From a cyanobacterium PCC 7702 (GTDB lineage: Bacteria; Cyanobacteriota; Cyanobacteriia; Cyanobacteriales; Nostocaceae), in assembly GCA_000332255.1 (NCBI GenBank), contig KB235926.1:3517832-3556008 (forward strand): a stretch of DNA of 38,177 nt. Direction: 5' to 3'. The notes under the pieces were generated by a model. The model saw nothing but the letters and a program-made list of their open reading frames with translations, did not search any database and was not told the origin of the DNA. The stretch's first letter is position 1, and each line of letters opens with the position of its first letter. Below are positions 26,436 to 33,829 of the stretch, one piece after another. Both the position numbers and the translations under genes were made by a program.

Positions 26436-26651
26436 ATGCGTACTAACGGTTCTATTGTTGACGAGCAAGGTAAGATGAACAATTTTGCGATCGAACCAAA
26501 AGTTTATGTAGATGAACAAGGCGATCGCACCGGTTTTACCCCTTACGCCGAGCTGTTCAACGGACGTTTAGCAATGATTGGTTTTGTGTCTTTAATTGCT
26601 TTTGAAGCGCTAACAGGACAAGGAATTATTGGTTTGTTGAAAAGCTTATAA
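26436..26651 (+). CDS. High-light-inducible protein (HLIP/Scp, one-helix chlorophyll-binding)
   Basis: This 71-residue protein carries the chlorophyll a/b-binding signature E39-L-F-N42-G-R44-L-A-M-I-G on its single membrane helix (about 37-60), preceded by a hydrophilic N-terminus with two Val-Asp-Glu-Gln repeats (8-11 and 25-28). HLIPs sit in the thylakoid membrane, bind chlorophyll and carotenoid as dimers, and protect photosystem II assembly and chlorophyll synthesis under excess light. The upstream HLR1 box (26390-26407) fits high-light control by RpaB, and an intrinsic terminator follows at 26676. The gene is monocistronic. Which hli/scp paralogue this is cannot be told from the sequence alone, so no symbol is given. 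Confidence 0.93.
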   Translation: MRTNGSIVDEQGKMNNFAIEPKVYVDEQGDRTGFTPYAELFNGRLAMIGFVSLIAFEALTGQGIIGLLKSL

Positions 26652-26675
26652 AAAAATCTTAGTATTAGCTTTCCT

Positions 26676-26707
26676 AGAGATGCAGAAGTTATTTGCGTCT
26701 CTTTTTG
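26676..26707 (+). terminator. Intrinsic terminator of the hli gene
   Basis: AGAGATGCA (26676-26684) pairs with TGCGTCTCT (26694-26702) over 9 bp including one G-U pair, with a 9-nt loop, and is followed by TTTTT (26703-26707). It lies 24 nt beyond the hli stop codon. Confidence 0.8.
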
Positions 26708-26804
26708 TGCTGTTTTTATCGATAAAAGCCATCCATGAGAAGAAGTATTTTTTTACTTGATAAGGTTAGTCTGCTTTATGGGATAAAGGGTCACACAGAG
26801 AATT

Positions 26805-27239
26805 ATGAACAAGATCCCCAAAATCGATCGCCAAAGGGAGCATCAAGCAAATGAGCGTACATTTTTGGCTTGGCTGAGGACTTCAATAGCATTAATAGGG
26901 TTTGGTTTTGCGATCGCTCGCTTTGGTTTATTTTTGCGCCAGCTTAGTTTTACTTTGACCAAGCAACAACCATTACCCCATCCTGTTTTTAGCTCGGAAA
27001 ATTTAGGTATTGCTTTGGTAATTTTTGGCATTTTTACCATCGTCTTTGCAGTATGGCAATACAATCGAGTTTTTTGGCAAATTGAAAAGGGTGATTACAA
27101 ACCTATGCGATGGATGGTTTGGGTAATGGCTGGGATGGTAATATTTTTTGGGGTGTTTAGCGTTCCTTTACTTTACATGCGCGATAAAGTATATCCCCGC
27201 CGAAGTGAAAATCAACCACTTTCCCGCAAGCTACGTTAA
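26805..27239 (+). CDS. DUF202 (YidH-type) membrane protein
   Basis: This 144-residue protein has the DUF202 signature: an N-terminal REHQANERTFLAWLRTSIA block, then helix 1 (LIGFGFAIARFGLFL), helix 2 (LGIALVIFGIFTIVFAVWQY) and helix 3 (WMVWVMAGMVIFFGVFSV), with a basic tail. Family function is unknown; members are small inner-membrane proteins in many bacteria. Start ATG 26805-26807 is supported by the family's N-terminal Arg/Glu block and a weak ribosome site (GAG). It sits downstream of the hli terminator, so it should have its own promoter in the 100 nt between them. Length and motif order are normal. Confidence 0.88.
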   Translation: MNKIPKIDRQREHQANERTFLAWLRTSIALIGFGFAIARFGLFLRQLSFTLTKQQPLPHPVFSSENLGIALVIFGIFTIVFAVWQYNRVFWQIEKGDYKPMRWMVWVMAGMVIFFGVFSVPLLYMRDKVYPRRSENQPLSRKLR

Positions 27240-27324
27240 AATCCCAAAACGCAGACAACTAGCAGCAAGGAAGGAAAATATGAGGGTTTGTTGAGTTTTA
27301 TGCCCTCATTTCCATTTATTGAGA

Positions 27325-27798
27325 TTAGTTGCGAATTTCTAAGTTAAGAATGTAACACCCTAACTGAACTTTTTCCCCCCATAATTCGTACTCTACTCGC
27401 AAATGTTCTGGTAAGGGGTGTCCGCTGAGGGTAAGTTTATGGGTAAAATTACGCAAACGAATCGGTTGATTGGGTTGTAAAGATTCGATAGGTAACCAAT
27501 AACGGCTAATTCCATAAACGCCTTGTTCCCAAAAATGACGGTAACTTAATTGATTGTTACCCTGCATTGTCATGGTTACTCGGTAAGGAGAAATTTCCAA
27601 CCACAAAACTCTGGGACTGTAGGTCTTTATCTGTTTAGAATCACAAGTGTGTGCAGGTGGAGGTGGTGCGGTCAACAACAGATGAAAGCGCTCGCTGTCT
27701 TTTTGGTACAAAGTTGCAGCAGTCTCGACCACAGACCAAACCGGTAAATCTGTAGAAATTAATGACAAACATACGAGCTTGCGGTGATGGGTTAGCAT
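27325..27798 (-). CDS. Hypothetical protein
   Basis: The 157-residue protein has no membrane segment or motif I recognise. It begins LVCLSLISTDLPVWSVVETA and ends in beta-rich text (YGISRYWLPIESLQPNQPIR, HLRVEYELWGEKVQLGCYIL). The amino-acid order looks like a genuine compact beta protein of cyanobacterial type and the frame is well used. The start ATG 27796-27798 has no clear ribosome site, so the true start could be a few codons inside. Located convergently with the DUF202 gene, 85 nt away, and divergently from aroA. Function unknown. Confidence 0.65.
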   Translation of the reverse strand: MLTHHRKLVCLSLISTDLPVWSVVETAATLYQKDSERFHLLLTAPPPPAHTCDSKQIKTYSPRVLWLEISPYRVTMTMQGNNQLSYRHFWEQGVYGISRYWLPIESLQPNQPIRLRNFTHKLTLSGHPLPEHLRVEYELWGEKVQLGCYILNLEIRN

Positions 27799-28261
27799 GG
27801 GAGCGACAAAATGGTAATAAAATCAACACCAGAATATTGGCAGATGAAGGTAAAAAACTGAATCGTAAAACATGCTTTATGTTAACTGAACTTGCCGAGT
27901 AGGGAAGTGTGGATAAATAAACTAAGTAGAACTGCGGTAGATAATGCCTGAAATACCGCATGCTCCAAAAGGCTAGCAAGTAACATTATCGTGCGGAATC
28001 GGTACCTTCGGTTGCAAACCCCTAAGTTTTTGGCGAGTGACCAAAAGAATTTCTCGTCGGGGAAGTTAATTTTGTTATCAGAGTAGCTCGTCGTACAAGC
28101 CTAAAAGCAAACTTCTTACTTAGTCTGAGTTTATATGAATAAATATGAGACAACAGAAAGCGATAGGATACTAGCGAGGAAGTAACTAGCAACAAGATTA
28201 ACATTTGCAGCTAACTGCTTGTCGCTCAACTTCCAGTACACTTACAAGTCAGTTTATCCTA
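27799..28261. other. Divergent promoter region between hypothetical gene and aroA
   Basis: No gene seen. It should contain both divergent promoters. An inverted repeat TGCGGTA (27933-27939) / TACCGCA (27954-27960) with a 14-nt loop is present. It could be a regulator site or a weak hairpin, and it has no T-run. The in-frame TTG at 28205 ahead of aroA is not supported as a start. Confidence 0.4.
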
Positions 28262-29617
28262 ATGTCGTCTTCTGTTATTGCTGTAGAAACTAAAGAAAAC
28301 TTTTCTCAAAATTTAGTTATCCAGGGACCAACTTCCAAGCCATTTTTACAAGGTCGCATTCGAGTTCCAGGAGATAAATCTATTTCCCATCGTGCTTTAA
28401 TGTTGGGTGCGATCGCTCAAGGTCAAACCCACATCGAAGGATTGTTATTGGGTGAAGATCCCCGCAGCACCGCTAGCTGTTTTCAAGCTTTAGGAGCAGA
28501 AATTTCGCCATTGAATGCACAATCTGTGCAAGTCAAAGGTATAGGGTTGGGTTATTTGCAAGAACCAGCTGATGTCTTGAATGCTGGAAATTCAGGGACG
28601 ACAATGCGATTGATGTTAGGATTGTTGGCATCTCATCCAGGACGCTTTTTTACTATCACCGGTGATAATTCCCTGCGCTCGCGTCCTATGTCCCGGGTGG
28701 TCAAACCTTTACAACAAATGGGAGGACAAATCTGGGGACGTCAAGATGGTTCTTTTGCTCCTTTAGCAGTAAAAGGACAAAAACTCAAAGCGATTCACTA
28801 CCATTCTCCTATTGCTTCTGCTCAAGTTAAGTCTTGCATTTTATTAGCAGGTTTAATGACTGAAGGTAAAACCACAGTCATAGAACCAGCTGTTTCTCGA
28901 GATCACAGCGAACGCATGCTCAAAGCATTTGGAGCAAAATTAGATATCGATCCTGAAAATCACAGCGTTAGCGTTACCGGTCCAGCACAGTTAGTCGGAC
29001 AAACGGTGATCGTTCCCGGTGATATCAGTTCTGCTGCTTTTTGGTTAGTAGCTGCGGCGATCGCGGAAGCTGGTTCGGAATTGGTAATTGAGAATGTCGG
29101 CGTTAATCCCACCCGCACTGGTATTTTAGAAGCTTTAGCAATGATGGGTGCAGATATTCAACGAGAAAACGAACGAGAAGTTGCTGGCGAACCTGTAGCT
29201 GATTTGCGAGTGCGTTCTAGCAACCTGCAGGGTTGTACTGTTTCTGGAGAATTAATACCTAGGTTGATTGATGAAATTCCGATTTTGACGGTAGCAGCAG
29301 TGTTTGCGAAAGGAACTACTGTGATTAAAGATGCTGCAGAATTGCGGGTCAAAGAAAGCGATCGCATTGCAGTCATGGCGCAGCAGCTTAACAAAATGGG
29401 AGCAAAAGTTATCGAACTACCTGATGGAATGGAAATAACAGGCGGTACACCTTTGGTAGGTACGGATGTTGATAGCTATGCAGACCATCGTGTTGCTATG
29501 AGTTTGGCAATTGCAGCTATTTGCAGTACCGGTACCACTACAATTCGCGATGCCCAAGCAGCTGCTGTTTCCTATCCAGACTTTATTTCCACACTACAAC
29601 AAATTTGCCAGTTTTAA
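28262..29617 (+). CDS. aroA: 3-phosphoshikimate 1-carboxyvinyltransferase (EPSP synthase)
   Basis: The 451-residue enzyme of the shikimate pathway transfers the enolpyruvyl group of PEP to shikimate 3-phosphate, on the way to chorismate and aromatic amino acids. Landmarks: substrate-binding [14 protein letters not shown] (33-46, Lys39 and Arg44), PEP/active-site [14 protein letters not shown] (107-120), [18 protein letters not shown] in the second domain, [15 protein letters not shown] with the catalytic Asp, and [10 protein letters not shown] then DHRVAMS near the end. Start ATG 28262-28264 gives the usual length, whereas a TTG 57 nt upstream would add a tail not expected in the family. The gene stands alone, followed 18 nt later by the 3' end of a tRNA-Ser gene on the other strand. 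Confidence 0.96.
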   Translation: MSSSVIAVETKENFSQNLVIQGPTSKPFLQGRIRVPGDKSISHRALMLGAIAQGQTHIEGLLLGEDPRSTASCFQALGAEISPLNAQSVQVKGIGLGYLQEPADVLNAGNSGTTMRLMLGLLASHPGRFFTITGDNSLRSRPMSRVVKPLQQMGGQIWGRQDGSFAPLAVKGQKLKAIHYHSPIASAQVKSCILLAGLMTEGKTTVIEPAVSRDHSERMLKAFGAKLDIDPENHSVSVTGPAQLVGQTVIVPGDISSAAFWLVAAAIAEAGSELVIENVGVNPTRTGILEALAMMGADIQRENEREVAGEPVADLRVRSSNLQGCTVSGELIPRLIDEIPILTVAAVFAKGTTVIKDAAELRVKESDRIAVMAQQLNKMGAKVIELPDGMEITGGTPLVGTDVDSYADHRVAMSLAIAAICSTGTTTIRDAQAAAVSYPDFISTLQQICQF

Positions 29618-29634
29618 ACAGTCGAGCTGTTTAC

Positions 29635-29720
29635 GGAGAGGGGGGGATTCGAACCCCCGAACAGGTCACCCTGTCAACGCATTTCGAGTGCGCCGCATTC
29701 AACCACTCTGCCACCTCTCC
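29635..29720 (-). tRNA. tRNA-Ser (anticodon CGA)
   Basis: The minus strand forms a complete class II tRNA of 86 nt: acceptor stem GGAGAGG/CCTCTCC (29714-29720 with 29635-29641), D-arm with AGAGTGGTTGAAT, anticodon stem-loop GCGCACTCGAAATGCG with anticodon CGA, a long variable arm (TTGACAGGGTGACCTGTTC) as in serine tRNAs, and T-arm GGGGGTTCGAATCCCCC. CCA is not encoded. It decodes UCG serine codons. It is convergent with aroA. Confidence 0.96.
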
Positions 29721-29993
29721 AGGGAACTTAACTCTGATACTTTAAACACTATCCCTAAGCTTAGCACGATCTTGTTCTTTTTGAGGATACATGGTGGGTC
29801 TAAGTCTGTTTCACCCACTAATACTGTTTGACAAAACCTTCGAAAATTGTGTATTAAATAATAATTTGTGAGGAAGCTTTTAGAATTTCTAAATCTTCTC
29901 AATTTTGCCGACACCGAAAGTAGTAGAATAAAGGAGTTAATTCGTTATACTCAATTAATATATCTGCAAAAGTTGAGGGAAATATCAAAAATT

Positions 29994-31334
29994 ATGCCAG
30001 GCGATCGCAAAAATTATGAAGTAGCTATTGTTGGTGGTGGAATTTCTGGAACTGCATTGCTATATACTTTAAGTAATTATACTAATATCCAGCGCATTGT
30101 GTTAATAGAAAAAAATCCGGAAGTCGCTTTAGGTAATTCTCATAAAACTAGCAATAGCCAAACTCTTCATTTTGGAGATATAGAAACAAACTATACCTTT
30201 GCCAAAGCTCAAAAAGTTAAAAAAGCTGCCAGTCTAGTAAAAAACTATATTTTAAAAAACGATCCCCAACAAAAAATTTATAGCCGATATCATAAAATGG
30301 TCCTAGCTATAGGCGATGAACAAATAGAAGAACTCAAGACCAGGTACCAAGAATTTCAAACTCTCTTCCCAAACTTGAAATTACTCACCAAAGAAGAAAT
30401 AGAATTATTTGAGCCAGGAGTAGTTAAACATAGACCCGTTGACGAAGAAATTATAGCTTTATTTAGTGAAGAAGGTTACACCATAGATTTTCAAAAGCTA
30501 GCCCAGTCCTTCCTGCAAAAATCCATTAATAATTCCCAAAAAACCATCGATTTAATGATGGAGACTAAAGTCAAACATTTAGAACAACAAAAGGAAGCCT
30601 ACTGCATCTACACCAACAGAGGCGAGATCGCAGCCAAGGTTGTTGTTTTTACAACTGGAGCTTATAGTTTGTTGTTTGCCAAATCTCTAGGCTACGGTCA
30701 AGATTACGCCCTTTTAAATGTAGCTGGAAGCTTTTACTTAGCACCGGGAATTTTAAACGGTAAAGTATATACAGTTCAGCTCAAAGAAATACCTTTTGCA
30801 GCTATTCACGGAGATGCAGAAGTTCACGATCGCAGCAAAACTAGATTTGGTCCTACAGCCAAAGTTACTCCTTTGTTAGAACCCTACAAATATACCACTA
30901 TTTTTGATTATGTCAAAACGGCAGGATTGAGTATTAAAGCCTTGCTCGTGTTCTTAAAGATTCTTTCGCAAAAAGCAATCTTAAAATATATCATCAAAAA
31001 TTTTCTTTATGACGTCCCCTTTTTGGGAAAGAGACTATTTTTAAAGGAAGTCCAAAAAATTGTTCCTTCTTTACAGCTGAAGGATATCCAACTTGCCAGA
31101 GGATATGGAGGTATCAGACCTCAAATTGTGAATCTGAAAACTCAACGCCTTGAGCTTGGAGAAGCAAAAATTATTGGCGAGAATATCCTATTCAACATCA
31201 CGCCTTCTCCAGGAGCTTCAACCTGTTTGCAAAATGCCGAGCAAGATACCGAAAAAATTGTATCTTTCTTAGGTTCTGAATACAAGTTTGCAAAAGACCA
31301 ATTTTGGCAAGATTTAGGCGATGAGCAACTTTAA
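29994..31334 (+). CDS. mqo: FAD-dependent malate:quinone oxidoreductase-like enzyme
   Basis: This 446-residue flavoprotein has an N-terminal dinucleotide fold VAIVGGGISGTALLYTLS (10-27). The run GNSHKTSNSQTLHFGDIETN (47-66) is typical of the Campylobacterota-like branch of malate:quinone oxidoreductases. A late block GYGGIRPQIVN and NITPSPGASTCLQNAEQD fit the FAD C-terminal region. The enzyme oxidises malate and passes electrons to the quinone pool at the membrane. ATG 29994-29996 is chosen because it lies directly before the Rossmann strand and has GAGGGA upstream; 42 further in-frame codons upstream are AT-rich and unlike the family. It is convergent with the alcohol dehydrogenase, with 4 nt between stop codons. 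Another 2-hydroxyacid oxidase of the DAO/MQO superfamily remains possible. Confidence 0.82.
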   Translation: MPGDRKNYEVAIVGGGISGTALLYTLSNYTNIQRIVLIEKNPEVALGNSHKTSNSQTLHFGDIETNYTFAKAQKVKKAASLVKNYILKNDPQQKIYSRYHKMVLAIGDEQIEELKTRYQEFQTLFPNLKLLTKEEIELFEPGVVKHRPVDEEIIALFSEEGYTIDFQKLAQSFLQKSINNSQKTIDLMMETKVKHLEQQKEAYCIYTNRGEIAAKVVVFTTGAYSLLFAKSLGYGQDYALLNVAGSFYLAPGILNGKVYTVQLKEIPFAAIHGDAEVHDRSKTRFGPTAKVTPLLEPYKYTTIFDYVKTAGLSIKALLVFLKILSQKAILKYIIKNFLYDVPFLGKRLFLKEVQKIVPSLQLKDIQLARGYGGIRPQIVNLKTQRLELGEAKIIGENILFNITPSPGASTCLQNAEQDTEKIVSFLGSEYKFAKDQFWQDLGDEQL

Positions 31335-31338
31335 GATT

Positions 31339-32367
31339 TTATTGTTTGTCTTCCTGAGTAAATAATACTGCTGAACCTTCTATTTCTCCATTGCGCAGCG
31401 CATTTAAAGCTTCATTTGCTTGACTTAAGGGAAAAAGATTGATCTGCGTGCGAATGGGAACCTTTGGTGCTAGCGCTAAGAACTCTTCTCCGTCCCGACG
31501 AGTTAAATTAGCAACAGACCGCAAGATCCGTTCCTCCCATAAAATTTCATAGGGAAAGGAAGGAATATCGCTCATGTGAATACCAGCACAAACTACCACA
31601 CCACCTTTAGCAACAGCACGCAACGCTGCGGGTATTAATTTTCCTATCGGAGCAAAAATAATTGCTGCATCCAACGGTTCTGGAGGTAGTTCCTCAGAAC
31701 TCCCCGACCACACTGCACCTAATTGACGAGCAAATTCTTGTCCCTTAATGTCACCAGAACGGGTAAAAGCAAAAATTTGACGTCCCTGATAGCGTGCTAG
31801 TTGAATCAAAATGTGTGCGGATGAACCAAAACCATAAAAACCAATTTTTTCAGCATCGCCAGTCATCCTATACGCGCGATAACCAATTAATCCCCCACAT
31901 AGCAAAGGAGCAGCTTGTACGTCAGGATAACCTGGGGGAATTTCAAAGCAATAGCGATAGTCAGCAACGGCATATTCTGCATAGCCGCCGTCAAGATTAT
32001 AACCTGTGAACTCAGCGCGATCGCAGAGGTTTTCCCGTCCCGAAAGACAGTAGCGACAATGGTTGCAGGTGCGACCCAACCAGGGAACCCCAACACGCAA
32101 ACCCTCTAGAACCGATTCGTCCGAACTGGGGTTTGAATGAAAAAATTTTACCTTTTCTCCCACTGCTTCTACTGTACCTACAATTTGATGTCCAGGTATT
32201 AAAGGTAATTTTGGATGCGCCAGTTCACCATCCACAATGTGTAAATCTGTACGACAGACAGCGCAAGCATGAACGCGAATCAATAGTTGTTCGGAGTTCG
32301 GTTTCGGTACGGGTAAATCAACCAACCGTAAGGGTTTACCCGGAGCTTCCAAAAGCATTGCACGCAT
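31339..32367 (-). CDS. Zinc-dependent alcohol dehydrogenase
   Basis: This 342-residue medium-chain dehydrogenase has the catalytic-zinc ligands Cys38 (CAVCRTDLH) and His60 (PGHQIVG; Gln follows the His where Glu is common). Four structural-zinc cysteines lie in CNHCRYCLSGRENLC, and the nucleotide-binding strand is IGFYGFGSSAHILIQLARYQ. It is close to the cyanobacterial NADP-type alcohol dehydrogenases that reduce aldehydes, but the coenzyme is inferred, not seen. Between VGEKV and RVGVPWLG it has about ten extra residues (HSNPSSDESVLE) compared with the usual short loop. The start ATG 32365-32367 lies 6 nt after the pxcA stop, so it is probably translated from a pxcA-adh transcript. No strong ribosome site is visible. 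Confidence 0.88.
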   Translation of the reverse strand: MRAMLLEAPGKPLRLVDLPVPKPNSEQLLIRVHACAVCRTDLHIVDGELAHPKLPLIPGHQIVGTVEAVGEKVKFFHSNPSSDESVLEGLRVGVPWLGRTCNHCRYCLSGRENLCDRAEFTGYNLDGGYAEYAVADYRYCFEIPPGYPDVQAAPLLCGGLIGYRAYRMTGDAEKIGFYGFGSSAHILIQLARYQGRQIFAFTRSGDIKGQEFARQLGAVWSGSSEELPPEPLDAAIIFAPIGKLIPAALRAVAKGGVVVCAGIHMSDIPSFPYEILWEERILRSVANLTRRDGEEFLALAPKVPIRTQINLFPLSQANEALNALRNGEIEGSAVLFTQEDKQ

Positions 32368-32373
32368 AAGCTT

Positions 32374-33243
32374 TTATTCGTTCATTTCTTTTAATGTAGC
32401 TAACGCAGAAGGTGACAGCCGACTGAGATAACGAAAGATCCAATATTTAAATATGGTGTCTAAAATCACGGGAAATGTAGCGATAAATAAAAATATTGCT
32501 TCTCTGTTCGCTGGTAAACCCAGATGTTCTGCCAATCCTTCCAAAATTACCTCCCATCCGTGCGGAGAGTGAAATCCTACAAACATATCTGTAAATAAGA
32601 TTATTAGGAATGCCTTGGCACTATCGCTCAGACCGTAAACAATTTCGTCTAAGAAGGATTTAACAATTTCCATCGCTTTCTTGTTGGTAACTACTACTAA
32701 CGCCAAAGCGATTAATGAAAACATATCAGCAAATACGTTACTAATAGCTAGATTACTTTTCGTCCAAAATTCTTTAGCAATTTCTCGAGCTTTTTGCTTC
32801 AGTTTTTCTTCCCTATCATCCGAAGATAGCGCTTGTTCTGGGTGAATTAAACTTTCAAATTTTAGTTTTTCTTCAAAGAATTTTAACTGTTGCAAAGCTG
32901 CTTCTTCCATTTCAGAATTAATAAAAATATTAGATTTTGTCACGTTTCTGACATTTTCAACAATCGGAATAATTAATATTTGTTTAGACAATTGATGAGT
33001 TAAAAGCGGTATAATTATGAGCAGCAGTAGAAATCTGACTGCAATTCTTGTTCTTTTTTGAGATATTCGGAAATTTTTGCGAAATTGTTCTTCTGCCCGC
33101 GGAGAAAAGTCTGTTAAGATTCTATTAATTGTTCTGCCAATAGACCTGGGGAGAATACCTGTTTTTTCAGAAGGCGGTCTCACTTTCATACTATCCAGAT
33201 TATTTTTTTCTGGCTGACTATTTGTTTTATCTCTTTTTTTCAT
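32374..33243 (-). CDS. pxcA: Proton extrusion protein PxcA/CemA family
   Basis: The 289-residue integral envelope protein takes part in light-induced proton extrusion and acclimation of inorganic carbon uptake. Visible are a first helix (IAVRFLLLLIIIPLLTHQLS, 68-87), a charged, helical loop (100-165), and the conserved end of the family: IALALVVVTNKKAM, FLIILFTDMFVGFHSPHGWE and LFIATFPVILDTIFKYWIFR, then LSRLSPSALATLKEMNE. Classical cyanobacterial PxcA is usually 400-470 residues with a longer N-terminus, so this may be a short form or the PxcL paralogue rather than PxcA proper; the symbol should be read as family level. Start ATG 33241-33243. Upstream is a 0.59 kb gap that should hold the promoter, and the dehydrogenase follows 6 nt later. 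Confidence 0.88.
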   Translation of the reverse strand: MKKRDKTNSQPEKNNLDSMKVRPPSEKTGILPRSIGRTINRILTDFSPRAEEQFRKNFRISQKRTRIAVRFLLLLIIIPLLTHQLSKQILIIPIVENVRNVTKSNIFINSEMEEAALQQLKFFEEKLKFESLIHPEQALSSDDREEKLKQKAREIAKEFWTKSNLAISNVFADMFSLIALALVVVTNKKAMEIVKSFLDEIVYGLSDSAKAFLIILFTDMFVGFHSPHGWEVILEGLAEHLGLPANREAIFLFIATFPVILDTIFKYWIFRYLSRLSPSALATLKEMNE

Positions 33244-33829
33244 CGCTAATCTGGAAGAAATTGCTAAGGGGGTACTAATACTTTTCCATCACCTTATCTT
33301 TAAGGGCACAGAAAAAAGATAATGGTTTCTAGTTTTTCATTTCGCCTTGGGAATACACCTTAGATTTACAAAATTAGAGCAGAAGGAAAAAGTTAGTACT
33401 AGCGTCAACTGTTATTTTCACAATTGCTCGTACTACTATATAAAAATTACTAACATACAAAACGGTGCAGAAAACAACCTTTTTTAGAAAAAACTACAAG
33501 AACTTAGGAGTTAAGAGTATAATTTGCTGCTAGCATGGCAATGTGGATGAATTGTGGTTACTATCTGTAGATGTTTCAATTTTGTGAAAATTCTATGTCA
33601 ATCATGTGACAATTAGTTGGTTAACTATTCAGAAAGTAACATGATGAATAAAATGGGCGATCGCTGAATTTTTAAAAAGGCAAAATGATGCAGTGCTTGT
33701 TCTAGTACATAAACCAACTACTTAAGTGTCAAATTTCGTCCTGACAGGTTGCAGTTTTAGAAGAGCTATGATGTTTGGCGTCGAAGCTAGTAAGAAAAAT
33801 GGCTATTTTGATAACAAAATACAGTGCTT
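33244..33829. other. Intergenic stretch between pxcA and comEC
   Basis: AT-rich with no credible gene. It should hold the pxcA promoter (left end) and the 3' untranslated part of comEC. No hairpin terminator was recognised. One HIP1 octamer lies near 33660. Confidence 0.4.

Noticed and set aside
29521-29831. Plus-strand frames across the aroA end and the tRNA gene
   Set aside because: They contain the typical antisense-tRNA translation (GEGGIRTPEQ) and overlap a well-supported tRNA-Ser.
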